From contig PJRA01000114.1 of the NCBI GenBank assembly GCA_016987375.1, positions 217,086 through 245,797 of the forward strand: 28,712 nucleotides of DNA, written 5' to 3'. A model generated the notes under the pieces. It was not told the origin of the DNA. It did not search any database and saw only the letters and a list, made by a program, of their open reading frames with translations. This document shows, in pieces, positions 19,692 to 28,712 of this stretch (positions are counted from its first letter, which is position 1; every line of letters begins with the position of its first letter). This stretch comes from Brachionus koreanus (Eukaryota; Rotifera; Eurotatoria; Ploima; Brachionidae). Both the position numbers and the translations under genes were made by a program.

Positions 19692-20401
19692 GATTTGTAT
19701 ATATGTTAAATTTATTTATTACTGAAACTCATAAGGTTCATTTGAATTTTGATAATAAAAAAATTTTATTTTGATTCTAAAATTTATAAAACAAAATTCA
19801 TATTAACAATATTCATACATTAGACTAGAATATTCAAATTTCATAATTGATTAAATATATTAGAAAAAGCTTGTAGTTTATTCATGTTCTGAAAATTTCA
19901 AGTTCGTCTTTTGATCTCTCTCTCATTCTTTTAATTTTTTTTCAAAATTTCAAATTATACTCTCGTTTATGCTTGCATTTATTATTATTAATATTTTTTT
20001 CAAAGCTAAATTTTATAATATTTTGCTAATTAACAAACACATGTATTAGATTAATATTAAGATATTTCTAATTTTTCTGATATATGTGATAATTTTTGTA
20101 CGAAAATGTGAGCATTAAATATCAAGCGATAGAAATGGATTTAAATTTGTCTTAAAAATTTTTGTAGCAAAAACCATTATCCGAAAATTTAAACTTTTTA
20201 AGTTAATAGATGGGTTGCTTTTTTTTTCGTCAATATAAATTCAATTAACATATTTATCAAGATGATTGAGTTAGCTTGATTGTCTTGAAAAAGGCAAATT
20301 TTTCGATTTTCATTATTTAAGTTTATTTATGCTTCCTCTGCTAAATATTTCCAAACAATTATTAGGTTTTGAATAAAACTTGAACCATCAAATATCACCA
20401 G

Positions 20402-20497
20402 CTAAAATTGCAAGAACCTGTCAAGTATTGCTTCACTTGCAATGGCCCAGCAGATGGCATTAGGGATCAATTTTGTTTTTCAGGTTCTTTAATATAA
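20402..20497 (+). other. Possible isolated exon of a Cys-rich protein (weak)
   Basis: After a CACCAG acceptor-like site the plus strand reads QEPVKYCFTCNGPADG and then DQFC before a TAA at 20495-20497. The local G+C is well above its surroundings. The C-x-x-C-N-G spacing recalls the start of Ly6/uPAR-type secreted domains, but there is no start, no partner exon and no clear donor. The minus strand is also open here, reading IPNAICWAIASEAILDRF, so strand and reality are both uncertain. Confidence 0.2.
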
Positions 20498-20634
20498 AAC
20501 CTTGATTCATAATTATCGTCGAGGTTAATTAATTTTTTTCTTGTGAAAAAATAAAACCTTTCTCTTTTATTTCGTTTAATAGAATTTGAATTAGTTAGAA
20601 AATAGGAAAGAACATGAACCACACCAAAATTGAT

Positions 20635-21105
20635 TTTTTTTTAAAGAATTTAACTTAAAAAATATTAAAGAATTAAAATAGACTTTCAATGCATTAAGAA
20701 CACAAGATTGCGATGGTTTGGACATATACTTAGAATGAAAGAAAAAAGAATACCAAAAAAGGCCCTTCAACACCACCACAAGGGCGGAAGACCAGAGGTC
20801 AACAATCATGAAAGAGATCACCGAAATGGGAATGACATGGGGAGAAGCAAGGGTGAAGGCGAAAGATCGACTTGAGTGGAAATCAAAAGTAATGACCCTA
20901 TGCTGCACAAGGAGTGAATAAGGAAAAAAAATAGATTTTAAAATACATAAAATCACCAAGTGGTGGAAACAGTGTCATAGCGAACCTCGAAATGGTAAAA
21001 TAAAATACTAAAGTGTCTAACTTTGCCTATTATATTATTTAAAAAATAATAAAACTTGGTGATTTTATATGTATTTTTAAGTCTATTTTAATTCTATGAT
21101 ATTTA
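20635..21105. mobile_element. Inverted-repeat element interrupted by a LINE fragment
   Basis: The sequence at 20928-20957 (ending ACATAAAATCACCAAG) is repeated in reverse complement at about 21054-21090. The right arm continues into a block whose counterpart (GAATTAAAATAGACTT) is found not next to it but at 20670-20685, on the far side of the LINE fragment. Removing that fragment restores a continuous left arm. The loop between the arms is about 96 bases and non-coding. The outer limits are only approximate because the arms diverge. Confidence 0.6.
20687..20927 (+). mobile_element. 5'-truncated LINE fragment (GHxLRM family, copy A)
   Basis: The plus strand encodes LRWFGHILRMK and RIPKKAL, the C-terminal signature seen after the reverse-transcriptase domain of many non-LTR retrotransposons. 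It then shifts frame, so that the usual GRP-x-x-TW and EMGMTWGEA segments fall in different frames. The fragment is only 241 bases and is flanked by AAAATAGACTTT (20675-20686) and AAAATAGATTTT (20928-20939), a probable 12-bp target duplication with one difference. A related, longer copy lies at 25905-26345. Confidence 0.75.
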
Positions 21106-21870
21106 TTTGAAGTGGTTGATGTTTTTTTTTGAAAAATTCCGTGAAAAAAATTATCCTTTGCTTCAATTTAATTTAATAAAATTTTAAAAATTTTGTTTTT
21201 CTAAAAATGATAATCTATTTTTCCAAGAAATTATTCAAAAATAGCTTAAAAATCATTTCATTCTTAACAAAATAAAATTACTTTTGACTCTAGCGGAGCT
21301 GTTAACAGAATTAAGCCGCCTTTTTAAAAAAAAATTCTTATTTACTAACTGTTTATCTACTAGCATATTTAGGATCAATTTCTACATAAATTATATCATT
21401 AGATGGATGATTAGTTTTTACAAAATTAATAAAACAAAGATCAAATATTCTTTCAAAAATAATACATTCCGTTTTACCTCTTCTTGATTTACCACCCAAG
21501 AGATAAAAATCTTAATTCAATGTAAAGCTTCGTTGAGTTTTTTTCATTTCAACATTGAATTTTCGAAAGGATCCAATTTTCTTTTAAAATTGTCTTTTAT
21601 ATTGCAATTCTACCTTTAATTTAAAAGAGAAACTAAAGAAAAATGACTCAAGAAATTTTAGTTATATTTTGAGAAACAACAATAATCTAATTGAAACAAT
21701 ATTTATTTATTTAATTCAAATTAACCTTCATTAGGAGAAGTAAAATTAAAAGTATAAAAATTTTGTTCATAAAAAGTAAAAATAAAAAGTAAAAAGTAGA
21801 AAAATAGTGACATTTATTGAAAGTAAATTCATCTGCACCAGAAAAAGTGAATTGATTTAATTTGGTTTAA

Positions 21871-22640
21871 TTAATTCATTAAGAAGGATTTTGAATTTTT
21901 TGAATCTTGAGTTATCCAAGCAAAGCTCAATAGAGATTCAAGATTTTCTCCCGTGAACTCTGACAAGCGCTTGAGATCATTTCCAAAGGAAAGAGGAGAA
22001 CTGTTGAAGATATTAGAACATATATATTAAAATATATTTGAAGCTAAGGCGTTGAACCTAATAGGGCTAATAAAGGGCGTCTTTGAAAAAAAATAGAGTT
22101 GGTCAATTTTAAAGAGTTTTAAAACCTTTAGAATTTCAGACATGTGACAATTAGATCTCAAGTTAAACATATGTCTAATAAGATTGTTCTGATTAATGTT
22201 GAGATTTTTGATGTTTTTGTTGTCTAGTGTTAAATTTTCTAATCCATAGTAAATTGGGGTTAGCAAAACGATTTGTAGATAAAACTTTTTAGAGAAGGAG
22301 AGACGTGGCTCATTTTGTTCAATAAAAAAGACGCTGAGAAGAATGACTTTTGGACTTGTCTAAATTTTTCCATTGCAAATATGTTAAAATCTAGATTGGA
22401 GTTGATAATGAAACCAAGATATTCTATACTAGTGACAAAATTCAACTTATTATCATTCAAAAAGAAGTCACAGTTAAATAGGATAGGGCCAAAAGTAATT
22501 ATTTTAGATTTGCATGGGTTAAATTTTAGTCTCCATTTTAGACCATAGTTACTGCAAATATCTAATAAAGTTTGGAGATGGCTATCGACCGGACTAATAA
22601 GATTAATATCATCTGCATAGACAATTATTGAAACATTAAG
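21871..22640 (-). pseudogene. Decayed non-LTR retrotransposon reverse-transcriptase fragment
   Basis: The minus strand starts near 22640 with SIIVYADDINLISPV, the YADD catalytic motif of reverse transcriptases. It continues through KWRLKFNPCKSKIITFG and SIEYLGFIINSNLDF, which match the palm-end and thumb region of LINE enzymes. The frame breaks near 22260 (a one-base shift), continues to an in-frame TAA at about 22027, and runs on in that same frame to a TAA at 21873-21871. The endonuclease and most of the RT are missing, so it is 5'-truncated and inactive. It differs from both other LINE families here. Confidence 0.8.
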
Positions 22641-23684
22641 ATTATTAAATTGAAATTAAAAACAATAGCAAAAGATTAATCAATTCTTTTGTGATCAAGA
22701 GATCAATTTTGAAGCTTTCAACGTTTAATCTTTCAATTTTTATAAAATCAATTTAAATTTTTAGATTTTTATTCAAAATTTGAACTATTTAACTTAAATT
22801 TAGTTTATTTTAATCATTTATTTAATAAATATAAATGGCACAATTGATGACATATATTTTCGTTTATAGTACTATTCTATGAATTACTTTACATATATTT
22901 TTTTAATTGAATTAAATCATTAAATGAAAAAGGATCAAAAATAAATAAATAAAAATCAGTAGAAACGGTATTGTCTTGGCTATTAGTTAAGCTGCTTGTG
23001 TTGAAGCTTTGATTCTTAATTTTTTAAGCAGACACCTCTCAGAATGCTTTTTGTTTATAGCTCTTCTTCTTTTTCTTCTTTCGTCTTCATTTGTCTTTCT
23101 CTATTTTCGCATGCAATACATGGTTCGTTTAGGCGTATTTTAATATGGTCTGGAAAGCAGAAGTCAAAAATTTTACTTGATTATTATAATATAATATATT
23201 TTGAATATAAATATTTTTTTAATTAGAAATTTAAATAAATGAAGTGTTATTGTTATTGAAGAAGTTTTGGCCTATAAGTATTTGATAATTCAGATAGTTT
23301 TTTGCAATCTTTTTAGTTTTTCGAGTTGAAAAAAAATCAAAATTTTTGCCTGCTTGAAAAGAAAAAACATTTTTAGATTTGACAACAACATAATTTTCAA
23401 AATTTTTTTTTCAGCTAATATTAGTCAATATCAACTAATGTTAGCTGGTATCATCAGATATTAGAAAGAGGCAAACAAAAAAAGATCTTTACTGATATCA
23501 ATTGATATGATGTGACAAAGCATTTTGTGTCATTGTAAGCTAAAATGTTTTTATTGAATGAAAATCGAAAATTCTTTTGATGAACTAAAATTTGGAAAAA
23601 CTTGAATAAACTGGCCAAAAAAATACAATGCATTAAATTAGTTTGATTTATAGAAACAATTAAAAAATAAATTCTCTCAATAAT

Positions 23685-23690
23685 TTTATT
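23685..23690 (-). terminator. Possible MED31 polyadenylation signal
   Basis: AATAAA on the minus strand, about 395 bases after the MED31 stop. The motif is common by chance in AT-rich DNA and other candidates exist, so this is a weak call. Confidence 0.25.
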
Positions 23691-24083
23691 ATTTTAAGTT
23701 AATTTTTTTTTTGTTTAATTATTAAAATAAATAAATTTAATGACAATACCAAGTCTTACACTATGCGAACAATTTCAAATAAAATTTTAAAAATACATAC
23801 AACTTTTTTGTCTGTTTGTTTTATCCGAACCAAGCCAATAAGTCAAGTCATATTTACAATTATACAAATTGAGAAAAAATAATTGAAAAAAAAAAGTTCC
23901 ACCACAAAACAAAATAAACAATAAAAATGCCGAGTTAAAAAATTCGCTGCATTTTGCCTAGTAAGTTTACAAAGCTTTCGAATTGTTGAAGAGCAAAAAA
24001 GCCTACAAAAAAAATATGCCTGTCGAGAGAACACCGGAAATCTTAGCAGGAAAAACCTAATCACATAAGACTTAGGCTTGGAA

Positions 24084-25370
24084 CTAGGACTTTTGCTTGA
24101 CACCTGGACTGACCATAGTTGGCTTAGCACCAGAGTTGGCTTTGGTCTTAGCGCCATTAGACTTGGACTCGGAGGCCACTTTTGTGCCGTGCTCATTGGC
24201 CGATTCCTCTTGCTCTCCATTAGACTCGCTTGCCATTGACTTTACTGCTTTCATAAACGACTCATGATTGTACTTCCAATGCAGCATTTGTTGTTCACAT
24301 ATAAAATGAACACAATTTTTATCTTTTATCATTTGTTGTAGTTCATCATGTTGAATCAATTCTAAAAAAAACAAACACTCCGGATATCTAATAAACTGTA
24401 TATATTCAGGCTTTTTCCAATACAATAAATATTTTAAATAATTTTTAAATGAATCATTGTCGAATAGACCTTGTTTGGCCAAATAATGAAGATAATTTGG
24501 ATTAGCCAAGCATTGAACAAATTCAAGTTCGACTAAAAAACGCTTACGCTGTTGTTTTTCATTCAATTCCTTTTCTTTTTGTTCTCTTTCTTTTTCTAGC
24601 TCTCGTTCACGTTCACTTATCTGCTGTTGATGCTGCTGCTGTTGTTGTTTAAACATGTACTGCTGATTGTAATAGTCGGATTGGTCAAAGTTTAGATCGT
24701 AATTTTGTGAATTTTGATGCTGATAGCTGTTCGACGTGTTGAATTGGTCGTGAGTCTGGTACGGATGGTTGTATTGGTTGTACGAGTTGTTGTAGGGCGA
24801 GTTGACCATCATGGTCGGTGTGGATGGAATGGAGGAGGACGAGTGATGCATCTGTTGATGAGATTGGTGATACTGTTGCTGGGGAGTGAGCGGCGGCAGA
24901 GGAGAATTGAGCGACATTGATTGATAGTGCGGTTGGGATGAGCTGGTGATGGGTGATTGATTTGGCATTGGCGAGTTTATTTGATACTGGGCCGAATGAG
25001 TTACCGGCGAGTTAATGTTGGAGTTACTGGGCATTGGCGAGTAAATGTGCTGCGATTGAGGCATCAGAGGCGACTGAATGTGCTGCTGAAGCTGTGAAGT
25101 GCGCGGCGAATTCAAGCCGTGCTGATAGCTAGACGGCTGATTGACCACACCTTGCATCGGCGAGTTCATCGACTGGTATGGCGTAGCAATCGGCTGCTGC
25201 TGCTGAATAGGCAGCATGGGGGAGTTGTTTTGGGCCGGTGACGGCACCGACATCGGGTTCGAATAGCGCATTTGCTGTTGGCTCTGGTAGTACTGCGGCG
25301 GTGGCTGTGCTAGGGCATTCGATGCCTGCACCACTGGGTTGCCTAAGGGAGTGCCCGATGTGGATGACAT
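24084..25370 (-). CDS. MED31: Mediator complex subunit 31 (MED31/SOH1) with long N-terminal extension, 428 aa
   Basis: MED31 is a small subunit of the Mediator middle module and helps Mediator act on RNA polymerase II. The conserved domain lies at about residues 275-372: ELEFVQCLANPNYLHYLAKQ, NYLKYLLYWKKPEYI, YPECLFFLELIQ, FICEQQMLHWKYN. It is collinear with the roughly 130-aa human protein. Ahead of it are about 250 residues rich in Gln, Ser, Asn, Pro and Tyr, with ten Ser-Pro motifs such as NSPM, QSPL and YSPM, then a charged helix-like run (ERERELEKEREQKEKE, about 253-268). A Lys/Ser/Gly-rich tail follows the domain. I chose the ATG at 25370-25368. The frame is closed upstream by a TAG at 25403-25401, and the codons between contain no other ATG. 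The whole protein is in one exon. It is transcribed toward MED13, 4.4 kb away. Confidence 0.95.
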   Translation of the reverse strand: MSSTSGTPLGNPVVQASNALAQPPPQYYQSQQQMRYSNPMSVPSPAQNNSPMLPIQQQQPIATPYQSMNSPMQGVVNQPSSYQHGLNSPRTSQLQQHIQSPLMPQSQHIYSPMPSNSNINSPVTHSAQYQINSPMPNQSPITSSSQPHYQSMSLNSPLPPLTPQQQYHQSHQQMHHSSSSIPSTPTMMVNSPYNNSYNQYNHPYQTHDQFNTSNSYQHQNSQNYDLNFDQSDYYNQQYMFKQQQQQHQQQISERERELEKEREQKEKELNEKQQRKRFLVELEFVQCLANPNYLHYLAKQGLFDNDSFKNYLKYLLYWKKPEYIQFIRYPECLFFLELIQHDELQQMIKDKNCVHFICEQQMLHWKYNHESFMKAVKSMASESNGEQEESANEHGTKVASESKSNGAKTKANSGAKPTMVSPGVKQKS

Positions 25371-25437
25371 GCTGGCTGTTTTTCGACTGTTCAAATAAAT
25401 CTAATGTTCGCTTCGAAGCTTTGTTGCCACTGTGTAC

Positions 25438-25700
25438 CTAAATAGACATAGACATGTACAATTATGCTACAATAATACTAGATTTTGTAAAGATTTTTTT
25501 TTTAATGGATTTCTTTTTTTTTTAAAGCAAATGATTCCTAAAGTAAAGTTAAACAAATCAAATAATATTATAAGAGTTTTGTTATTTAAAACTTAATTAT
25601 CAAATTAAATATTGAAAACGAAATTGAGTATATGCATAAAAATTAGCATATATGAGTGTAAATAATTGTCTTGTCTAATATGCTATAATATGAATTTTAC
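25438..25700 (-). other. Probable intron in the MED31 5'UTR
   Basis: A CAG followed by GTAAAA (donor, 25700-25695) and a pyrimidine-containing TCTATTTAG (acceptor ending at 25438) bound 263 AT-rich bases, 67 bases before the MED31 start codon. Both flanks are richer in G+C. The acceptor could also be a trans-splice site. Inferred from splice motifs only. Confidence 0.35.
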
Positions 25701-25904
25701 CTGTATTCACTTGTTTCAATCGAGAAAAATCTTCTTTTTAATATTTTTTATTTTCAATACATTGCCACCGGTCCAAACCGGACTAAATTGATAAAAACTC
25801 TCAAAAGCACTTTTTCGTCCATAAATCTTGATACAACATTAGTGTTGGGTACTGTCAATGCCAAAACTTGGTGTTGGCCGTCTTGATGGCCGCAGCGGTC
25901 AAAA

Positions 25905-26345
25905 TTTTTTTTCATAAATTTGAAAGGAAAAACTCTGTAGTAAAAGCAACACTGATGTACGGAAGTGAATGTTAGGGGATGTGTGAATCTGATAAAAAAG
26001 TCTGAATACCTTCCGCTCTAAAAGCCTGGGTAGGATGCTGGGAATACGCTGGCCTGAGACATTGTCGAATGCTGACTTAAACAAAAGAACAGATTCAGAG
26101 CCATTAAGTCAATACATTACGATGAAAGATTGCGATGGCTTTGTCATGTACTAAGAATGAAAAAGCCCTTCAATGGACATCCCAAAGGCGACGTAAGGTA
26201 GCAACACCAGCAGTGACATGGAGGTCAAAAATCACGAAAGAGCTCATCGAAATGGGAATGACATGGGGAAAAGCAAGGGTGAAGGCAAAGATGGACTTGA
26301 GTGGAAATCAAAAGTAATGATCCTATGCTCCACAAAGACTCAATA
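25905..26345 (+). mobile_element. Decayed LINE fragment (GHxLRM family, copy B)
   Basis: Pieces of a LINE C-terminus occur in several plus-strand frames: VKATLMYGSEC near 25940, LGRMLGIRWPETLSNADLNK near 26030, RLRWLCHVLRM near 26130, then TWRSKITKEL and EMGMTWGKARVKAK. An A-rich 3' end follows after CTATGCTCCACAAAG. Several frameshifts and stops show it is inactive. It shares its last 200 bases with the fragment at 20687-20927 and reaches further 5'. It lies just upstream of MED31 in opposite orientation. Confidence 0.8.
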
Positions 26346-26644
26346 AAGAATAAAATCCATAGTAGCTGAGCTGAAGCTCAATCTACATTGAACTCTTTCT
26401 GGTAGATTTCATTTTGAGAATTTTCAAGGAAAATTTAGTTTTTTGTTAAAAAATTTTGCTTTTGATTAAAATATAATTTGAAAATTTCACGTAAATTTAT
26501 GCAACCTTATACTCTTGCAAATAATTACACTCCTAAGACACTTTTTTTTTTAAAGCTTAGCAACATTTTATATTAACATAGTCCAGTATTTCGTGGTTGC
26601 TATTTATTGGATTGGCAAATTTAATGAGTCTTGTAGCAAAAATT

Positions 26645-27143
26645 GTTATTATTATTATTATTATTCAGAAAACACCTCATGGGCGATGTTAAAAAAAAAG
26701 TAAAATAAAAATAAAAAATTAAATATAGTAAAATAAAATCTATTTTAATATGATTTGAGGAGTAGTTCTAGGATTTTTCTGTTTTTCTCACTCGATTCTC
26801 TAAAAAGATACCTAATTGACTCCATCGTTTCATCTTTGCTTTCTTTATTTAGCTTGTTTTCAAGCTTTATCCTATCTCTTGCTTTGTCTGCCATATTTTC
26901 TATATTGTCTTTTTCTTCTAGGATGATTTTCATTTCATTTATCACGGATTTTTTGCTAGTTCTATTTTCTTTATCTCTTGTTTCATTTAGGATATTGTTC
27001 ATTAGTGTTTTTGTAAATTTGTTGTTTGCAAGTCTCATTATGAAAGATAGCTTTCTCTTTAACAATATTCTCTCCATTGGTTCCATATTAATGGACGCCA
27101 TCAGTTTTGTTGTTCTTGATCTCTTGCAGAGTCCAAACATAAA
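26645..27143 (-). mobile_element. 5'-truncated LINE, copy 2, with target-site duplication
   Basis: The minus-strand frame is open from the 5' break at 27143, reading FGLCKRSRTTKLMASINMEP through ELLLKSY, with TAA at 26747-26745. The 3'UTR with CCCATGAGGTGTTTTCTGAA and a tail of AAT units reaches 26645. TAGCAAAAATT is found exactly on both sides (26634-26644 and 27144-27154), marking an 11-bp target duplication and fixing the ends. The frame is intact and nearly identical to copy 1 at 17964-18347, so both insertions look recent. It represents only the extreme C-terminus of the LINE protein, rich in Lys, Glu and Asn. Confidence 0.85.
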
Positions 27144-27653
27144 TAGCAAAAATTATTAGAGTGAAATTATGGGTTTAATTTATCCTTCTAGGAAAAGTTA
27201 GTCAATTAGTTCCATATTTTAATTTAATTCATACAAAATCTATGTGCAGTTGCAAAAAAATGTTTAAGAAATTTTAATAAAAAAAGTGCTTTATAAACGA
27301 AAAAAAAATACAAAGCTTTTTAATGTTTGCTAATGTTCTTACTAGAAAAAGTATTGGTATTCGGGAACAATGTTTTATTTGAATCAAAAAACGAGTACCA
27401 AATTAAAATTATTTGAATCAGCAAATATAATTTAATGATCTAATGAATTAAGTTTTTACTCATCCAAACAATATCAGTATTGATTATAAAAATTTTGCTT
27501 AATATTGCCAAAATGAGAACTATTTTAACTATTTTTTTTTTGACAATAAAATTTTCTTTTTACTTCTCAATAACAAAATTTTTTTTTATTTTTTATTTTT
27601 AAGTTTTTTGCTATTATTTTAATAATTTTATCTTAGATTTGCTTTGTTTTTAG

Positions 27654-27702
27654 GATCCGCGATATAAAGACACGAACAGGAAAATGAAAACAAACACTAG
27701 AG
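27654..27702 (+). other. Possible 49-nt internal exon (weak)
   Basis: A TTTGCTTTGTTTTTAG acceptor-like sequence is followed by 49 bases of clearly higher G+C and then GTAATT. In the first frame it reads DPRYKDTNRKMKTNTR, open throughout. An internal ATG could also be a start. No second exon of such a gene can be seen in the window, so this rests only on splice-like edges and composition. Confidence 0.2.
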
Positions 27703-27869
27703 GTAATTTTTTACTTTAAATTTTTATTTTTACTAATAAAAACCATTTATTTTTCATTTTCCATTCTGTATTTATAATTATAATATTAGGATCAAAAATT
27801 TGGCATTTTTTTATTTATCAATAAAAAAGGCAATAATCAACTAATCATCAACACTAGTAATTCTCTAGC

Positions 27870-28256
27870 TCTTTATTCATCAGCGAGTATTTCAATTCCT
27901 TTCATGTTACCGGCTTTACTATTCATGTCTTTAACCACATCCTTCTTCAACTTGGTCTTAGCAAGTAAAATTAAGTCATCTAACAATATGAACAATTGAG
28001 CAAAAAAGATGATAACCAGAAGGAGAAAGACCTTAGCTGTATGCTGAATGAGTCATTTATATTTATTTCTATAGCCGTCGGGAGCTAACTCAAATTTCCC
28101 CAAACACACAACATCACCTTTTTATCAAAACATCCACTTTTCACTAATGACTGAGCTGCTTCAGATGGATCTGTTATTATAATTTTGAAAATAGATCCAC
28201 TTCTTATCGCTAGTAATGACCCGTCTGAAAAATGGTTTATCAAATTGATTTTTAAG
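27870..28256 (-). pseudogene. Mariner-type transposase remnant, multiply frameshifted
   Basis: Minus-strand pieces in three frames match the order of a mariner (DD34D) transposase. FFRRVITSDKKWIYFQN keeps the first catalytic Asp region. SLVKSGCFDKKVMLCVWGN follows after a shift. SPSGYHLFCSI matches the P-S-x-Y-H-L-F block, and KGIEILADE matches the C-terminal R/K-GIE-x-L segment. The segment that should hold the second catalytic Asp (the HDNARPH block) is missing, so there is an internal deletion. Stops and shifts show it is long dead. The tempting hydrophobic open frame at 27873-28052 is partly a frame shadow of this remnant. Confidence 0.65.
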
Positions 28257-28580
28257 GAGTTTTTTATTTTCAGTAGAATTTTAAGTTTTTATTGCTGTTT
28301 GCTTAAAAGACTACTCTGAACTCAAAGGTTAGATAAAAAATGGATATTAATTTAAAATGGTTCGAAATTGCTTATTAAAAAAAAGGAAGAAGATTCAGAC
28401 TAGAAGAGTTTTGAAAATACTACTGTTGCCGATAAACTTAAAACAAAGAGAAAACCATTACAAAAAAAATAAAAAAAGTACAGCGTTATAATATCTTAAT
28501 TATTTATGGACAACTCTTATTTGGAATAAATTTTACAAAAGAAAACATAGGAGCTTTGATTTCAATGATTATTTTATTTA

Positions 28581-28712
28581 TACAGTATGTTGCAAAAGTT
28601 TAGAAATTAATTATTTTATTTATCTAAATTTTTTTATAAATTGAATTTTACAATTATTAGAGTGCAAAAGAAAAAAAATAAAAGCACTAATTTGAAAATT
28701 TTTTTTTTCTCT
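28581..28712 (+). repeat. Tc1/mariner-like element end, copy 2, cut by the window edge
   Basis: TA followed by CAGTATGTTGCAAAAGTT (28583 onward) begins a sequence nearly identical to 14986-15113, in the same orientation and up to the right edge. The differences are a few base changes and small length changes in T runs. Upstream DNA differs between the copies, so the TA marks the boundary. The body of the element must lie outside the window. Confidence 0.6.

Larger units (their letters stand above)
19692..24083. other. Intergenic region between MED13 start and MED31 stop
   Basis: This 4.4-kb region is upstream of MED13 and downstream of MED31. It should hold the MED13 promoter. A GA-rich run (about 19915-19925) and a TATAAT-like motif (19954-19959, minus strand) lie 220-270 bases before the ATG, but neither is convincing in this composition. 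Two LINE remnants and an inverted-repeat element occupy 20635-22640. From 22650 to 23680 I see only AT-rich DNA, with a short cluster of CTAATRTTAG-like repeats near 23413-23460. Confidence 0.6.

Noticed and set aside
21284..21487. Plus-strand frame beginning MTLAELLTELSRLF
   Set aside because: The first 16 codons look slightly coding-like, but the rest is AT-rich noise and I recognise no family.
23843..24220. Minus-strand frame overlapping the MED31 end and running into its 3'UTR
   Set aside because: The coding part is MED31 in another frame, and the rest is AT-rich UTR with no motif.
25371..25394. Upstream start for MED31 at a TTG eight codons before the ATG
   Set aside because: TTG starts are not expected in an animal nuclear gene. 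The first ATG after the in-frame TAG is at 25370.
26644..26664. ATT microsatellites as independent simple repeats
   Set aside because: Both AAT/ATT runs sit exactly at LINE 3' ends and are part of those elements.
27873..28052. Minus-strand frame with a hydrophobic segment and DDLILLA, which looked like a last membrane-protein exon or an RT motif
   Set aside because: The other frames of the same DNA carry mariner transposase blocks in the expected order (SPSGYHLF) between two clearer transposase pieces. The hydrophobic part is a frame shadow, and only its final residues fit the transposase.

Overview
The window comes from an AT-rich animal genome. Introns and intergenic DNA are only about a fifth to a quarter G+C by eye, while the exons are visibly richer. 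Intron-containing genes, complete metazoan-type Mediator subunits and many broken non-LTR and Tc1/mariner-type transposons rule out a prokaryote. A small invertebrate fits best. A monogonont rotifer such as Brachionus is my guess from composition and protein style; nothing in the sequence proves it.

Two protein-coding genes can be reconstructed, both on the minus strand and both for Mediator subunits. MED13 runs from an ATG at 19691 to a TGA at 1220 in five exons: 19691-19605, 14612-9540, 5327-2829, 2771-2665 and 1352-1220. The exons join to 7899 nt (2632 aa) in a single frame, and every junction lands in a conserved MED13 motif. MED31 lies upstream on the same strand (25370-24084). It encodes the compact MED31/SOH1 domain behind an unusually long N-terminal extension rich in Gln, Asn, Ser and Pro with repeated Ser-Pro motifs. 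MED31 belongs to the middle module of core Mediator. MED13 links core Mediator to the CDK8 kinase module. The two products therefore work in the same complex, between enhancer-bound factors and RNA polymerase II.

The rest is mobile-element debris. Intron 4 of MED13 (1353-2664) holds a short terminal-inverted-repeat element and a near-perfect foldback element. Intron 2 (5328-9539) holds three inverted-repeat elements, a reverse-transcriptase fragment and an unassigned open stretch. Intron 1 (14613-19604) holds one end of a Tc1/mariner-like repeat running into an 851-base N gap, plus a 5'-truncated LINE. The intergenic region 19692-24083 holds a LINE fragment inserted into an inverted-repeat element and a decayed LINE with a YADD motif. 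Right of MED31 there are two more LINE fragments, a mariner transposase remnant and, at the window edge, a second copy of the Tc1/mariner-like end seen at the gap.

I found no CRISPR array, tRNA, rRNA or operon. The least ordinary features are the MED31 N-terminal extension, a Cys-rich cluster and a large acidic insertion in MED13, the same-strand linkage of the two Mediator genes, and the nested transposon insertions with readable target-site duplications.
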